A stretch of 64,000 bases of DNA, taken from Inquilinus sp052113205. Its GTDB lineage: Bacteria > Pseudomonadota > Alphaproteobacteria > DSM-16000 > Inquilinaceae. The DNA lies in contig NZ_JBFRCU010000030.1 of assembly GCF_052113205.1 (NCBI RefSeq), forward strand, positions 8,311 to 72,310, given 5' to 3'. A program made the position numbers and the translations under genes. Shown here in pieces: positions 36,277 to 44,249 of this stretch. Numbering within the stretch: position 1 is the first letter of the stretch; each line of letters begins with the position of its first letter. The notes beneath the pieces were generated by a model that saw only the letters and a list, made by a program, of their open reading frames with translations, was not told the origin of the DNA and searched no databases.

Positions 36277-37485
36277 CTATTTCTTCGCCGTCAGCGGGCA
36301 GCCGCTCTCCTGCGGGTTCAGGAAGGCCTGGTCGCCGGGGATGGTGGCCAGCAGCTTGTAGTAGTCCCAGGGCTTGCTGCTGTCCGCCGGCGCCTTGACC
36401 TGGAACAGGTACATGTCGTGCACCATGCGGCCGTCCGGCTGGACCTTGCCGTTCTTGGCGAAGACGTCGTCGACCGGCAGCTCCTTCAGCTTGGCGGCGA
36501 CCTTCTCGCCATCATCGGTGCCGGCGGCCTGCACCGCCTTCAGATACTGCAGCACCGAGGAGTATTCCGAGGCCTGGACCGAATTCGGCATGCGCTTGGT
36601 GCGCTCGAAGAAGCGCTGGGCGAAAGCCCGGCTCTCGTCGTTGCGGTCCCAGTAGAAGTCTTCGGTCAGCACCAGCCCCTGCGCCGCCTCGAGGCCGAGG
36701 CCGTGCACCTCGGACAGGGTGAACAGCAGGCCGGCCAGCTTCTGGCCGCCGGCGACGATGCCGAACTCCGCCGCCTGCTTGATGGCGTTGGCGGTGTCGA
36801 GCCCGGCATTGGCCAGGCCGACCACCTTGGCGCCCGACGCCTGGGCCTGCAGCAGGAAGGAGGAGAAGTCGGTGGTGTTCAGCGGGTGCCGCACGCTGCC
36901 CAGCACCTTGCCGCCCTTGGAGGTGACGAACTTCGTGGTCTGGTCCTCCAGCGAATAGCCGAAGGCGTAGTCGGCGGTCAGGAAGAACCAGCTGTCGCCG
37001 CCCTGGTCGACCAGGGCGCCGCCGGTGCCGACCGCCAGCGCATGGGTGTCGAAGGCCCAGTGGAAGCCGGTGGCCGAGCAGGCCTTGCCGGTCAGGTCGG
37101 CGGTCACGGCGCCGGAGGTGATGGTGACCTTGTGCTTCTCGGCCGCCAGCGCCTGCACCGCGAGGGCGACGGAGGAGGTGGTGAGCTCGCTGATCATGTC
37201 GACACCGTCGACGTCGAACCACTGCCGGGCGATGTTCGAGCCAATGTCGGGCTTGTTCTGGTGGTCGGCGGAGACGATCTCGATCGGGGCGTCCAGCACC
37301 TTGCCGCCGAAATCCTCGACCGCCATCTTCGCGGCCTCGACCGACCATTTGCCGCCGTAATCGGCATAGACGCCGGACTGGTCGTTCAGCACGCCGATCT
37401 TGACCACGTTGCCCGAGACCTGGGCCGCAGCCGGCAGGGCGAAACCCGCGACCAGCAGCCCGACAGCAACAGCGTTCCGCTTCAT
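36277..37485 (-). CDS. livJ: Branched-chain amino acid / amide ABC substrate-binding protein
   Basis: 402 residues from the ATG of MKRNAVAVGLLVAGFALPAAA, a clear signal peptide (an ATG ten codons earlier is rejected). Type I periplasmic binding fold with VVKIGVLNDQSGVYADYGGKW, NKPDIGSNIARQWFDVDGVD and YAFGYSLEDQTTKFV. First gene of the operon. The family also contains amide, urea and aromatic-acid binders, so the ligand is not certain. Confidence 0.93.
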   Translation of the reverse strand: MKRNAVAVGLLVAGFALPAAAQVSGNVVKIGVLNDQSGVYADYGGKWSVEAAKMAVEDFGGKVLDAPIEIVSADHQNKPDIGSNIARQWFDVDGVDMISELTTSSVALAVQALAAEKHKVTITSGAVTADLTGKACSATGFHWAFDTHALAVGTGGALVDQGGDSWFFLTADYAFGYSLEDQTTKFVTSKGGKVLGSVRHPLNTTDFSSFLLQAQASGAKVVGLANAGLDTANAIKQAAEFGIVAGGQKLAGLLFTLSEVHGLGLEAAQGLVLTEDFYWDRNDESRAFAQRFFERTKRMPNSVQASEYSSVLQYLKAVQAAGTDDGEKVAAKLKELPVDDVFAKNGKVQPDGRMVHDMYLFQVKAPADSSKPWDYYKLLATIPGDQAFLNPQESGCPLTAKK

Positions 37486-37699
37486 GATGCCTCCCCGAGG
37501 ACGATGCATTCGCAACGATTTTAGGATTTCGGGGAACCCTGCCTGAATCGGGGCCGGCGGTGCAATCGCCTTTTCGCAGTGCGGGAGGAAATCCGTTACT
37601 GTTTCTCCATCGGTGCCGGCCGCAGCGAAGGGAGAGGCGCCGCCTGTGGCAGCGCCGCGGCCGCCGGACTCGGGCAGACATGACCGCAGGAGAGGGAGG

Positions 37700-38479
37700 C
37701 TAGTCTTTCGCCTGACGGGCCGTGATGATCCAGGCGCGTGAATCGAACAGGACGCCGTCCGGGGTCAGGTGCGCTTCGAGCAGGTCGCGCAGCCGCCGTC
37801 GCGCCGCATCGCCTTCCGCATCCGTCCGGGCCAGCAGATCCCTGGCGAATTGCAGGCCGGTCACGGCCTCACAGGCGGCATCGACGTCCGGGCCGTAGAA
37901 GACCGGCTCATGGACCTCGGCAAACTCGACCGAGACGAAGCCGGATGCATGCAAGAGGTCCGTGGCGACGGCCGGATCGCCCAGCGAGAATGCCGCGGGG
38001 GCATCCGCCGGCAAGAGAACCCCCGGTTCCAGCGCCTGCCGGATGACGGTTGCCCACTCGTTGCGGTCCCGGCCCTGCCATACCATCCACACCAGGCGCG
38101 CGCCCGGCCGCATCGCCCGGCCGATATTGGCGAAGGCCGCCGCCGGATCGGCGAAGAACATCGTCCCGAAGCGGCTGATGCACAGGTCGAAGCCGGCCGG
38201 GGGAAACGGCCGCAGCTGGGCGTCGGCCTGTTCGAAGGCGACGTTCGGCAACCCCTCCTGCGCACTGCGCCGGCGGGCGACCTCGAGCAGCTCCGCCGAA
38301 ACGTCGACGCCCAGCACGCTGCCTTGCACCGCGATGCGGGCCGCCTCGCGCGTGCTCTGTCCCGCACCGCATCCGATATCGAGCACGCGATCGCGCGGTC
38401 CGACCTCGAGGGCCGCCCGGAAGGCCTCGTTATGCCGACGGAGTTCGGCGTCGTAGAAATCGGCACAGTTCAACGCCAT
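37700..38479 (-). CDS. Class I SAM-dependent methyltransferase
   Basis: 259 residues from MALNCADFYDAELRR. The SAM pocket reads DRVLDIGCGAGQSTREAA (motif I), SVLGVDVSAELLEVA (acidic loop) and NVAFEQADAQLRPFPPAGFD (motifs II/III). Likely methylates a small molecule; substrate unknown. It lies 14 bases downstream of the lipoprotein gene on the same strand. Confidence 0.88.
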   Translation of the reverse strand: MALNCADFYDAELRRHNEAFRAALEVGPRDRVLDIGCGAGQSTREAARIAVQGSVLGVDVSAELLEVARRRSAQEGLPNVAFEQADAQLRPFPPAGFDLCISRFGTMFFADPAAAFANIGRAMRPGARLVWMVWQGRDRNEWATVIRQALEPGVLLPADAPAAFSLGDPAVATDLLHASGFVSVEFAEVHEPVFYGPDVDAACEAVTGLQFARDLLARTDAEGDAARRRLRDLLEAHLTPDGVLFDSRAWIITARQAKD

Positions 38480-38493
38480 CGCAAACTCACCTA

Positions 38494-38784
38494 CTAAGGA
38501 TGGGGATGGTCCTTGTCCGGAAAGAAGACCGGTATGCCGCACATCGTCGGCTGCCACCCACCGGTCACAGGCGGCCGCAACTGCCCGTCCTCGGCAAGAA
38601 CGGTTCGCCCGCGATCGTCACTGCACACGCAATTGTGAATTATGCCGCGACACTGCTGCTTCATCAGGTCGGAAGGATTCTGAGATCTGGTCTGGGCCGC
38701 CTGAGGCGACGGCTTGGACGAGGGCGCGGAGCACGCCACGACCAGAAGCATGCCGCCCAGGAACAGCCAAGCTGGGCGGGTCAT
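38494..38784 (-). CDS. Small putative lipoprotein
   Basis: 96 residues with signal MTRPAWLFLGGMLLVVACS; Cys18 in a VVAC lipobox. After it a Ser/Pro-rich linker and a core with Cys in LMKQQCRGIIHNCVCSDDRG and MCGIPVFFP, which may form disulphides. Overlaps the cyclophilin gene by four bases (ATGA). No family recognised. Confidence 0.75.
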   Translation of the reverse strand: MTRPAWLFLGGMLLVVACSAPSSKPSPQAAQTRSQNPSDLMKQQCRGIIHNCVCSDDRGRTVLAEDGQLRPPVTGGWQPTMCGIPVFFPDKDHPHP

Positions 38785-39428
38785 GGTTTCCGCTTGGCCT
38801 GCAGGATCGGGATCGGCGACGTCAGGCGATCCTCCGCCTCGGCCTCGGCGAAGATCTTCCGCACCACGTCCATCCCGTCGATCACCCGGCCGAAGGCGGC
38901 AAAGCCCTGGCCGTCCGGATTGCGGCGCCCGCCGAAATCCAGTTCGGGCTGATCGCCGATGCAGATGAAGAAGGCGTTGCTGGCCGTGCCGGGCGCGAGC
39001 CGCGCCATCGACAGCGTTCCGTCCTGGTGCTTCAGGCCGGTGACGCTGGTCGGCTCATGCGCGACCGGCGGCAACGGAGGCGGGGCGTCGTCATTGCCGT
39101 CGGCCGCCCGCCAGCCGAACTGGATCACCTCGATCTTGGCCCGGACGGTGTCGGGCTGGTTCGCCATCGACACGATGCGATAGACCGACTGGTTGTCGAG
39201 CAGCCCCTTGTCGACATAGGCTAGGAAATCCGCGGCGGACAACGGCGCGCGGTCGGGATAGACCTCGACCGTGAAGTCCCCCAGCGCGGTGGCGATGGTG
39301 ACCTGCGGGGCGGCGGCCGCCTGCGCCTGCCCTGATGCCGGCAGCAGGGGAAGCGTCGCCAGGCCGGCCAGCACCGCGCGCCGTGCCGGTCCGGCCCTGA
39401 GACGCGGATCGCGTTTTCCCTCAGCCAT
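38781..39428 (-). CDS. Exported cyclophilin-type peptidyl-prolyl isomerase
   Basis: 215 residues from ATG of MAEGKRDPRLRAG with a ggagggaagg site. The N-terminus has two arginines before a hydrophobic stretch (ARRAVLAGLATLPLLPAS), compatible with a Tat or Sec signal ending near AQA. Cyclophilin core: FTVEVYPDRAPLSAADFLAYV, GTLSMARLAPGTASNAFFICI and GFAAFGRVIDGMDVV. Assists periplasmic protein folding. Confidence 0.88.
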   Translation of the reverse strand: MAEGKRDPRLRAGPARRAVLAGLATLPLLPASGQAQAAAAPQVTIATALGDFTVEVYPDRAPLSAADFLAYVDKGLLDNQSVYRIVSMANQPDTVRAKIEVIQFGWRAADGNDDAPPPLPPVAHEPTSVTGLKHQDGTLSMARLAPGTASNAFFICIGDQPELDFGGRRNPDGQGFAAFGRVIDGMDVVRKIFAEAEAEDRLTSPIPILQAKRKP

Positions 39429-39519
39429 GTCGCCTTCCCCTCCCTGAGACATCGCCAGCTATGAGATCGTCGAAGATCGATGCAATGGTCAAGGTCCGGT
39501 TATTGCTGATCGCAGATCT

Positions 39520-40350
39520 TCAATTCAACCCGCGGCTGGTGGCGGCGATCATCAGGCGGTCGAACAGGGCGGCCGGAATCAGCCGCTTCACCCAGAACAC
39601 CGCCTTGGAATCGGTGCCCAGGCGCAGCCGGGCCGGCATCCGGCGGGCTTCGGCCAGGCGCAGCAGTCGGTCCGCCGTGCGGCCGCCGATCGCGGCAGCC
39701 CGCTCCGGCGGCACCTCGCCCAGCGCCGCCCGGCGGCGCATGGCCCGGTCGTATTTGCTGCGATAGGGCGAATCCGCGGCCGGTACCGGATGGTCCAGCC
39801 GGGCGTTGAAGCCGGTGTCATGGCGCCCGGGCTCGACCGCGCAGACCTGCACGCCATGCGGCGCCAGCTCCAGCCGCAGCGCCTCGCTGAAGCCGGACAG
39901 GCCGTGCTTGCTGGCGGTGTAGATCGCCATGAACGGCGTGCCGATGAAGCCGAGGACCGAGGAGATGTTGATCACCCGGCCGCGGCTGCGTCGCAGCGCC
40001 GGCAGCAGGTCGCGGGTCAAGAGGATCGGGGCCTCGAGATTGGTCGCGATCTGGCGCCGGATCTGGTCGTCGTCCAGCGCCTCGAGCGGGCCGTACAGGC
40101 CGTAGCCGGCATTGTTGATCAGGCAGTCCAGGCCGCCAGCGACCGCGGCCGCCACCGCGGCCCGCTGCGCCGGGTCGGTGACGTCGAGCGGCAGCACGGT
40201 GACCCCCGGAATGGCGGCCAGAGCCGCGGCCTCCGGCCGGTCCGCCGATCCGCGCAGCGTCGCCAGCACCGACCAGCCGGCGGCGGCGAAGCGCTTTGCC
40301 GTGGCGAAGCCGAAGCCGGAACTGCAGCCGGTGATCAGCACGGTCTTCAT
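39520..40350 (-). CDS. Short-chain dehydrogenase/reductase
   Basis: 276 residues. Cofactor motif TGCSSGFGFATAKRFA, NNAG motif LINNAGYGLYG, active-site Ser in NISSVLG and Tyr-Lys in YTASKHGLSGFSEALRLEL. The classical SDR layout; the Arg/Asp pattern after strand 2 (LRGSADRPEA) suggests NADP(H). Overlaps pspF by four bases, so it is probably expressed with pspF, an unusual partner. Confidence 0.9.
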   Translation of the reverse strand: MKTVLITGCSSGFGFATAKRFAAAGWSVLATLRGSADRPEAAALAAIPGVTVLPLDVTDPAQRAAVAAAVAGGLDCLINNAGYGLYGPLEALDDDQIRRQIATNLEAPILLTRDLLPALRRSRGRVINISSVLGFIGTPFMAIYTASKHGLSGFSEALRLELAPHGVQVCAVEPGRHDTGFNARLDHPVPAADSPYRSKYDRAMRRRAALGEVPPERAAAIGGRTADRLLRLAEARRMPARLRLGTDSKAVFWVKRLIPAALFDRLMIAATSRGLN

Positions 40351-41369
40351 CGATCGTCTCCCCCCGATCGTGCCGAGATACCATGCTTGCGGAGCAGGTG
40401 CCGCAGCTGGTCGTAGCCGAGGCCGAGCGCCGTCGCGGCCCGGCCCTGGTGCCCACCATGGGCCTGCAGCGCCGCCTCCAGCCAGCGTTTCTCGACCGCC
40501 GCGATCTCGCTCCGGAAATCATAGGGCATGGCCGGTGTCGCGGCAGCGGGGCCGAGAGCCTCGGCTCCGGTTCCAGTCTGCAGCCCTTTCGGCCGCCAGG
40601 GCGAGGCGAAGGGGTCGAGCACGATCTCCGCCACCGGCTCGTCCGGCGGGGTGCGGTAGACCGCGCGCTCGACCGCGTTCTTCAGCTCGCGGATGTTGCC
40701 GGGCCAGGGATGGCCGTGCAGCGCCGCCATCGCCGCCGGGGCGAAGCCGGGAAAGCCCGACCGGTCCAGCGCATGGGCCATGGCCTGCCCGAAATGGCCG
40801 GCCAGCAGCGGGATGTCCTCCGGCCGGGCACGCAGCGGCGGCACGGTCAGCACGTCGAAAGCCAGCCGGTCCAAGAGGTCGCCGCGGAACCGCCCGGCCG
40901 CGACCTCGCCCGGCAGGTCGACATTGGTGGCGGCGACGACGCGGACGTCGACCGTCATGGTCTGGGTGCCGCCGACCCGCTCGATCTCGCCGTATTCGAT
41001 CACCCGCAGCAGTTTCTCCTGCACCCGCAGGCCGGCATTGGCCAGCTCGTCCAGGAAGAGGGTGCCGCCGTCGGCGCGCTCGAACCGGCCGACATGGCGC
41101 CGGACCGCGCCGGTGAAGGCGCCGGCCTCATGGCCGAACAGCTCGCTCTCCAGCAACTCGGGCGACAGCGCGGCGCAGTCCAGCTTGACGAAGGGCCGGT
41201 CCCAGCGCGGCGACAGGAAGTGCAGCCGCGCCGCGATCAACTCCTTGCCCGTGCCGCGCTCGCCGATCACCAGCACCGGCCGGTCCAACGGCGCCGCGGC
41301 CGACACTCGGTCCAGCAGGTCGGCGAAGGCGGGCGCCTCGCCCAGCAGATGCGGCAATCCGTCGGCCAT
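40347..41369 (-). CDS. pspF: Sigma-54-dependent activator of the psp operon, PspF
   Basis: 340 residues. AAA+ domain from the start, without a receiver domain: Walker A GERGTGKE, the sigma-54-contact loop GAFTGA, Walker B GGTLFLDELANAG. A short linker and a Fis-type HTH follow (GHQGRAATALGLGYDQLRHLL). No N-terminal domain and its position divergent from pspA are diagnostic of PspF. PspA would inhibit it until membrane stress. The HTH should bind the inverted repeat at 41385-41409. Confidence 0.95.
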   Translation of the reverse strand: MADGLPHLLGEAPAFADLLDRVSAAAPLDRPVLVIGERGTGKELIAARLHFLSPRWDRPFVKLDCAALSPELLESELFGHEAGAFTGAVRRHVGRFERADGGTLFLDELANAGLRVQEKLLRVIEYGEIERVGGTQTMTVDVRVVAATNVDLPGEVAAGRFRGDLLDRLAFDVLTVPPLRARPEDIPLLAGHFGQAMAHALDRSGFPGFAPAAMAALHGHPWPGNIRELKNAVERAVYRTPPDEPVAEIVLDPFASPWRPKGLQTGTGAEALGPAAATPAMPYDFRSEIAAVEKRWLEAALQAHGGHQGRAATALGLGYDQLRHLLRKHGISARSGGDDR

Positions 41370-41384
41370 GATTCCGGCTCGGTG

Positions 41385-41409
41385 AAATTTCCCAAAGGAT
41401 TGGAAATTT
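41385..41409. promoter_or_regulatory. Candidate PspF enhancer site (inverted repeat)
   Basis: aaatttcc (41385-41392) and ggaaattt (41402-41409) are a perfect inverted repeat with a 9-base spacer, AT-rich in a GC-rich region. It lies 60 bases upstream of the -24 element and 16 bases upstream of the pspF start, a fitting place for PspF to activate psp and to repress its own gene. Confidence 0.6.
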
Positions 41410-41468
41410 TCGCCGAATGATCAAGCTGCGATTGGGGTGGAGCGGCGGAAATCAGCCAATCCCGACTC

Positions 41469-41484
41469 TGGCACGGGCTTTGCA
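41469..41484 (+). promoter_or_regulatory. Sigma-54 (-24/-12) promoter of the psp operon
   Basis: tggcacgggctttgca matches the RpoN consensus TGGCAC-N5-TTGCA with correct spacing. Transcription should begin near 41495, about 35 bases before the first small ORF. The divergent PspF gene supports it. Confidence 0.9.
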
Positions 41485-41528
41485 ACCCAGGGGATGACCC
41501 GAATGCATCGGGGCTTGAGGAGGACCGA

Positions 41529-41693
41529 ATGAGCTACGGCTTCGACCCGACCGGCACCCGCACCCGGCGCAGCGCCGGGACCGCCGACTGGCGCCGCACG
41601 GGCGAGCGCCTACTGGCCTGGATCACCAGCCGGCCGACCGAGAACTGGGTGTTCTTCGGCGCCGGCGTGCTGATCGCTTCCTTGTTCCTGTAG
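41529..41693 (+). CDS. Small membrane protein, first gene of the psp operon
   Basis: 54 residues from ATG with a gaggagg site 6 bases upstream. The first 35 residues are polar and basic (TGTRTRRSAGTADWRRTGER), followed by one C-terminal hydrophobic helix NWVFFGAGVLIASLFL and stop. It starts within 35 bases of the predicted sigma-54 transcription start and ends 20 bases before pspA. Not recognised as PspD or PspG. The ribosome site, position and tail-anchor-like topology argue that it is real. Confidence 0.72.
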   Translation: MSYGFDPTGTRTRRSAGTADWRRTGERLLAWITSRPTENWVFFGAGVLIASLFL

Positions 41694-41713
41694 GACCGAA
41701 AGAGGACCGTGTG

Positions 41714-42382
41714 ATGGGTATCTTTTCCCGCCTTGGCGACATCATCAATTCCAACCTCAACGCCATGCTCGACCGCGCCGAGGATCCCGAGAAGATCGTC
41801 CGGCTGATCGTGCAGGAGATGGAGGACACGCTGGTCGAGGTGCGCGCCGCTGCCGCCCGCTCGATCGCCGAGAAGAAGGACATCCTGCGCAAGGGCAACC
41901 AGCTCGAGGCGGCGCAGGCCGAATGGCAGCGCAAGGCCGAGCTGGCGGTCGAGAAGGGCCGCGAGGACCTGGCCAAGGGCGCGCTGGTGGCCAAGGCCCA
42001 GGCCGCGACCGCGGCCGAGCTGCTGCGCCGCGAGCTGGAGATGATCGAGGCCGCCCTGGCCAAGACCAACGAGGATCTCGGCCGGCTCGAGGCCAAGCTG
42101 ACCGAGGCCAAGAACAAGCAGAAATCCTTCACCATCCGGCACGACGCGGCGCGCGACCAGATCCGCATCCGCACCCAGCTGCATGACGGGCGGATCGACG
42201 AGGCGCTGTCCCGCTACGAGCAGATCGAACGCAAGATCGACACGCTGGAGGGCCAGGTCGAATCCTTCGATCTCGGCCGGCGCAAGACGCTGCAGGACGA
42301 GTTCGCGGATCTCGAGGCCGAGAGCGGCGTCGAGAAGGAGCTGCAGGCGATCAAGGCTCGCCTCGGCCGCACCGGCGGCTGA
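41714..42382 (+). CDS. pspA: Phage shock protein A (PspA/IM30)
   Basis: 222 residues from ATG of MGIFSRLGDIINSNLNAMLD; an in-frame GTG one codon earlier is possible. Starts with the amphipathic membrane-binding helix and continues with LDRAEDPEKIVRLIVQEMEDT, then long coiled coil to the end. PspA inhibits PspF and, under envelope stress, assembles on the inner membrane to limit proton leak. Confidence 0.96.
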   Translation: MGIFSRLGDIINSNLNAMLDRAEDPEKIVRLIVQEMEDTLVEVRAAAARSIAEKKDILRKGNQLEAAQAEWQRKAELAVEKGREDLAKGALVAKAQAATAAELLRRELEMIEAALAKTNEDLGRLEAKLTEAKNKQKSFTIRHDAARDQIRIRTQLHDGRIDEALSRYEQIERKIDTLEGQVESFDLGRRKTLQDEFADLEAESGVEKELQAIKARLGRTGG

Positions 42383-42438
42383 TCGGTTTCGTCAAACCGG
42401 CCCGGCGGAAACGCCGGGCCGCAGACGCAAGGACGACC

Positions 42439-42672
42439 ATGTTTCACGCCTTCTTCTTCGTCCCGGTCATCGTCTTCCTGGTGATCGTGGCGCCGATCTG
42501 GCTGGTGCTGCACTACGTCACCCGCTGGCGCTCGTCCCGCACGCTGTCGCGCGAGGATGAGCGCATGCTGGTCGACCTGTGGGAAAGCGCCAAGCGCATG
42601 GAGCACAGGATCGTGACGCTCGAGAAGATCCTCGACGCCGAGGCGCCGCAGTGGCGGAGGCCGGCGCCATGA
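42439..42672 (+). CDS. pspB: Phage shock protein B
   Basis: 77 residues: one N-terminal membrane helix (FFFVPVIVFLVIVAPIWLVL) and a cytoplasmic part with SREDERMLVDLWESAKRMEHR leading to a short leucine-zipper-like helix. Works with PspC as sensor that relieves PspA inhibition. Its stop overlaps the pspC start (ATGA). Confidence 0.93.
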   Translation: MFHAFFFVPVIVFLVIVAPIWLVLHYVTRWRSSRTLSREDERMLVDLWESAKRMEHRIVTLEKILDAEAPQWRRPAP

Positions 42673-43070
42673 CCGGGCGCTTCACCGAATCGCCGAACCC
42701 GCATCGTCTCTACCGCGATCCGGACAACGGCTTGTTCCTCGGCGTCTGCGCCGGTCTGGCCGCCTATTTCGGCGTCTCGCCCGGCAAGGTCCGCGTCGGC
42801 GCCGTGGTCCTGGGCCTGATCTTCTTCCCGCACATCCTGATCGCCTACCTGGCGGCGGCGGTGTTCCTGAAGCGCCGGCCGCGGCTGTTGTACCGCAGCC
42901 CGGACGAGGAGGTGTTCTGGCGCTCGGTCTCGGTCCAGCCGGCCGACACCTTCTCCGCCATCCGCCACAATTTCCGCGAGCTGGAGCAGCGCCTGGCCGG
43001 GATGGAGCGCTACGTCACCTCCAGCGAATTCAAGCTGAACCGGGACTTCCGCGACCTCGAAGGCCGCTGA
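42669..43070 (+). CDS. pspC: Phage shock protein C
   Basis: 133 residues from the ATG overlapping the pspB stop. PspC domain: HRLYRDPDNGLFLGVCAGLAAYFGVSPGKVRVG, then a membrane helix ending AAAVFLKRRPR. The C-terminal half (SAIRHNFRELEQRLAGMERYV) is a helical tail. The inner-membrane stress sensor partner of PspB. Confidence 0.94.
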   Translation: MTGRFTESPNPHRLYRDPDNGLFLGVCAGLAAYFGVSPGKVRVGAVVLGLIFFPHILIAYLAAAVFLKRRPRLLYRSPDEEVFWRSVSVQPADTFSAIRHNFRELEQRLAGMERYVTSSEFKLNRDFRDLEGR

Positions 43071-43105
43071 GTCCAGGTCTCTCACCCTGAAGAAAGGAGC
43101 CAGCA

Positions 43106-43471
43106 ATGGCCGCCTCCTACCGACCGGATTACGACATCGTCTCGCCGCGCAGCGCGCGCGGCAGCCTGGGCACGGTCGGCCATGTCGTCTACGCGATCTA
43201 TGCCGTCTCGCTGTTCACCGCCCTGCCGATGCTGATCGGCGTGGTCATCGCCTATCTGGCGCGCGGCGAGGCCCGCGGCACGGTCGGCTGGGACCATCTC
43301 ACCTGGGCGATCCGCACCTTCTGGGCGTTCCTGCTGCTCGGCCTGCTGTTCGGCGCCCTGACCTGGGTGCTGATCGGCTGGCCGCTCCTGGGCCTGCTGT
43401 GGCTGTGGACCGCCTACCGCATCTTCCGCGGCTGGATGGCCGTCGCCGGCGGCACGCCGCTGTACCGCTGA
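43106..43471 (+). CDS. DUF4870/Tic20-like membrane protein in the psp operon
   Basis: 121 residues with a gaaaggagcc site. Three or four hydrophobic segments: VGHVVYAIYAVSLFTALPML, GVVIAYLARGEARGTVGWDHL, TFWAFLLLGLLFGALTW, and LLGLLWLWTAYRIFRGWMA. The pattern with YLARGEARGTVGWDHL between helices resembles DUF4870/Tic20-like proteins. It follows pspC by 35 bases and is probably in the same transcript. Function unknown. Confidence 0.72.
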   Translation: MAASYRPDYDIVSPRSARGSLGTVGHVVYAIYAVSLFTALPMLIGVVIAYLARGEARGTVGWDHLTWAIRTFWAFLLLGLLFGALTWVLIGWPLLGLLWLWTAYRIFRGWMAVAGGTPLYR

Positions 43472-43515
43472 AACCCGGCCGCGCCTGAAGGCTGGCCGAT
43501 CGAGGAGGGATCGTG

Positions 43516-44175
43516 ATGGGTTCGTTGCAGACCTTGGCCTTCCTGGCGGGACTGGGCACCGCCGATCCCTCCGCGGCGGAGTTGGCTGCGCCGGTCGACC
43601 TCTCGGGGGTCGACACGGTGGTGGTGACCGGCGGCGGCCTGTCGGTCGCCGCCACCACCGACCCCGGCCGGCCGCTGCTGGCGACGCTGGACGAGTCCGA
43701 GGATTGTGCTGCGACCCTGCGGGTCGAGGGCCGGGTCCTGACCGTCGATGTCCACGAACAATCCTCGGTCTGGCCGCGCGACTGCCGGCCGGAACTGTCG
43801 CTCAACCTTCGGCCCGGCGCCAACCTGGCGCTGCGGCCGGCCGCGGTCTCGGCCACGCTGAACGGCCGCTTCGGCGCCGTCACGGTCGAGGCCCAGGCGG
43901 CTGAGCTGTCGCTGGCCGGCCAGGCCCGCACGCTCGACCTGTCGGCCGAGGCGCTGCAGGCGACCCTGCGCGCCGACGATCCGGGCCAAGCCATTCGCAT
44001 CGAGGCCAAAGCCGCCGACCTCGACCTCGGCTTCCGCCGCGGCACCCCGGTCAGCTGGGACGTCGACGCCCGGGTCTCCATGGTCGACAGCACCATCCCC
44101 GCCGCCGCCGGCCACCCGCCGCTGGTGTCGATCAAGGGCGAGTTCGTCCGCGCCCGCATCGGCTACGCCGACTGA
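43516..44175 (+). CDS. Beta-repeat protein at the end of the psp operon
   Basis: 219 residues from ATG (GTG one codon earlier), with gaggagg upstream. A short apolar N-terminus could be a weak signal peptide (LQTLAFLAGLGTADPSAAEL). The rest alternates short strands such as VDTVVVTGGGLSVAATT, LSLNLRPGANLALRPAAVSATLNG and ADLDLGFRRGTPVSWDVDA, suggesting a beta-solenoid of the DUF4097/DUF2807 ('toastrack') sort. Such domains are known partners of PspC in other bacteria. Starts 44 bases after the DUF4870-like gene. Confidence 0.65.
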   Translation: MGSLQTLAFLAGLGTADPSAAELAAPVDLSGVDTVVVTGGGLSVAATTDPGRPLLATLDESEDCAATLRVEGRVLTVDVHEQSSVWPRDCRPELSLNLRPGANLALRPAAVSATLNGRFGAVTVEAQAAELSLAGQARTLDLSAEALQATLRADDPGQAIRIEAKAADLDLGFRRGTPVSWDVDARVSMVDSTIPAAAGHPPLVSIKGEFVRARIGYAD

Positions 44176-44249
44176 CTTCGGCGCCCGTCGCCGACCTTCC
44201 GAAAATCCGCGTTTTCAATGCCGTGCCCGACAGGCGCGAAGGGGGAGCC

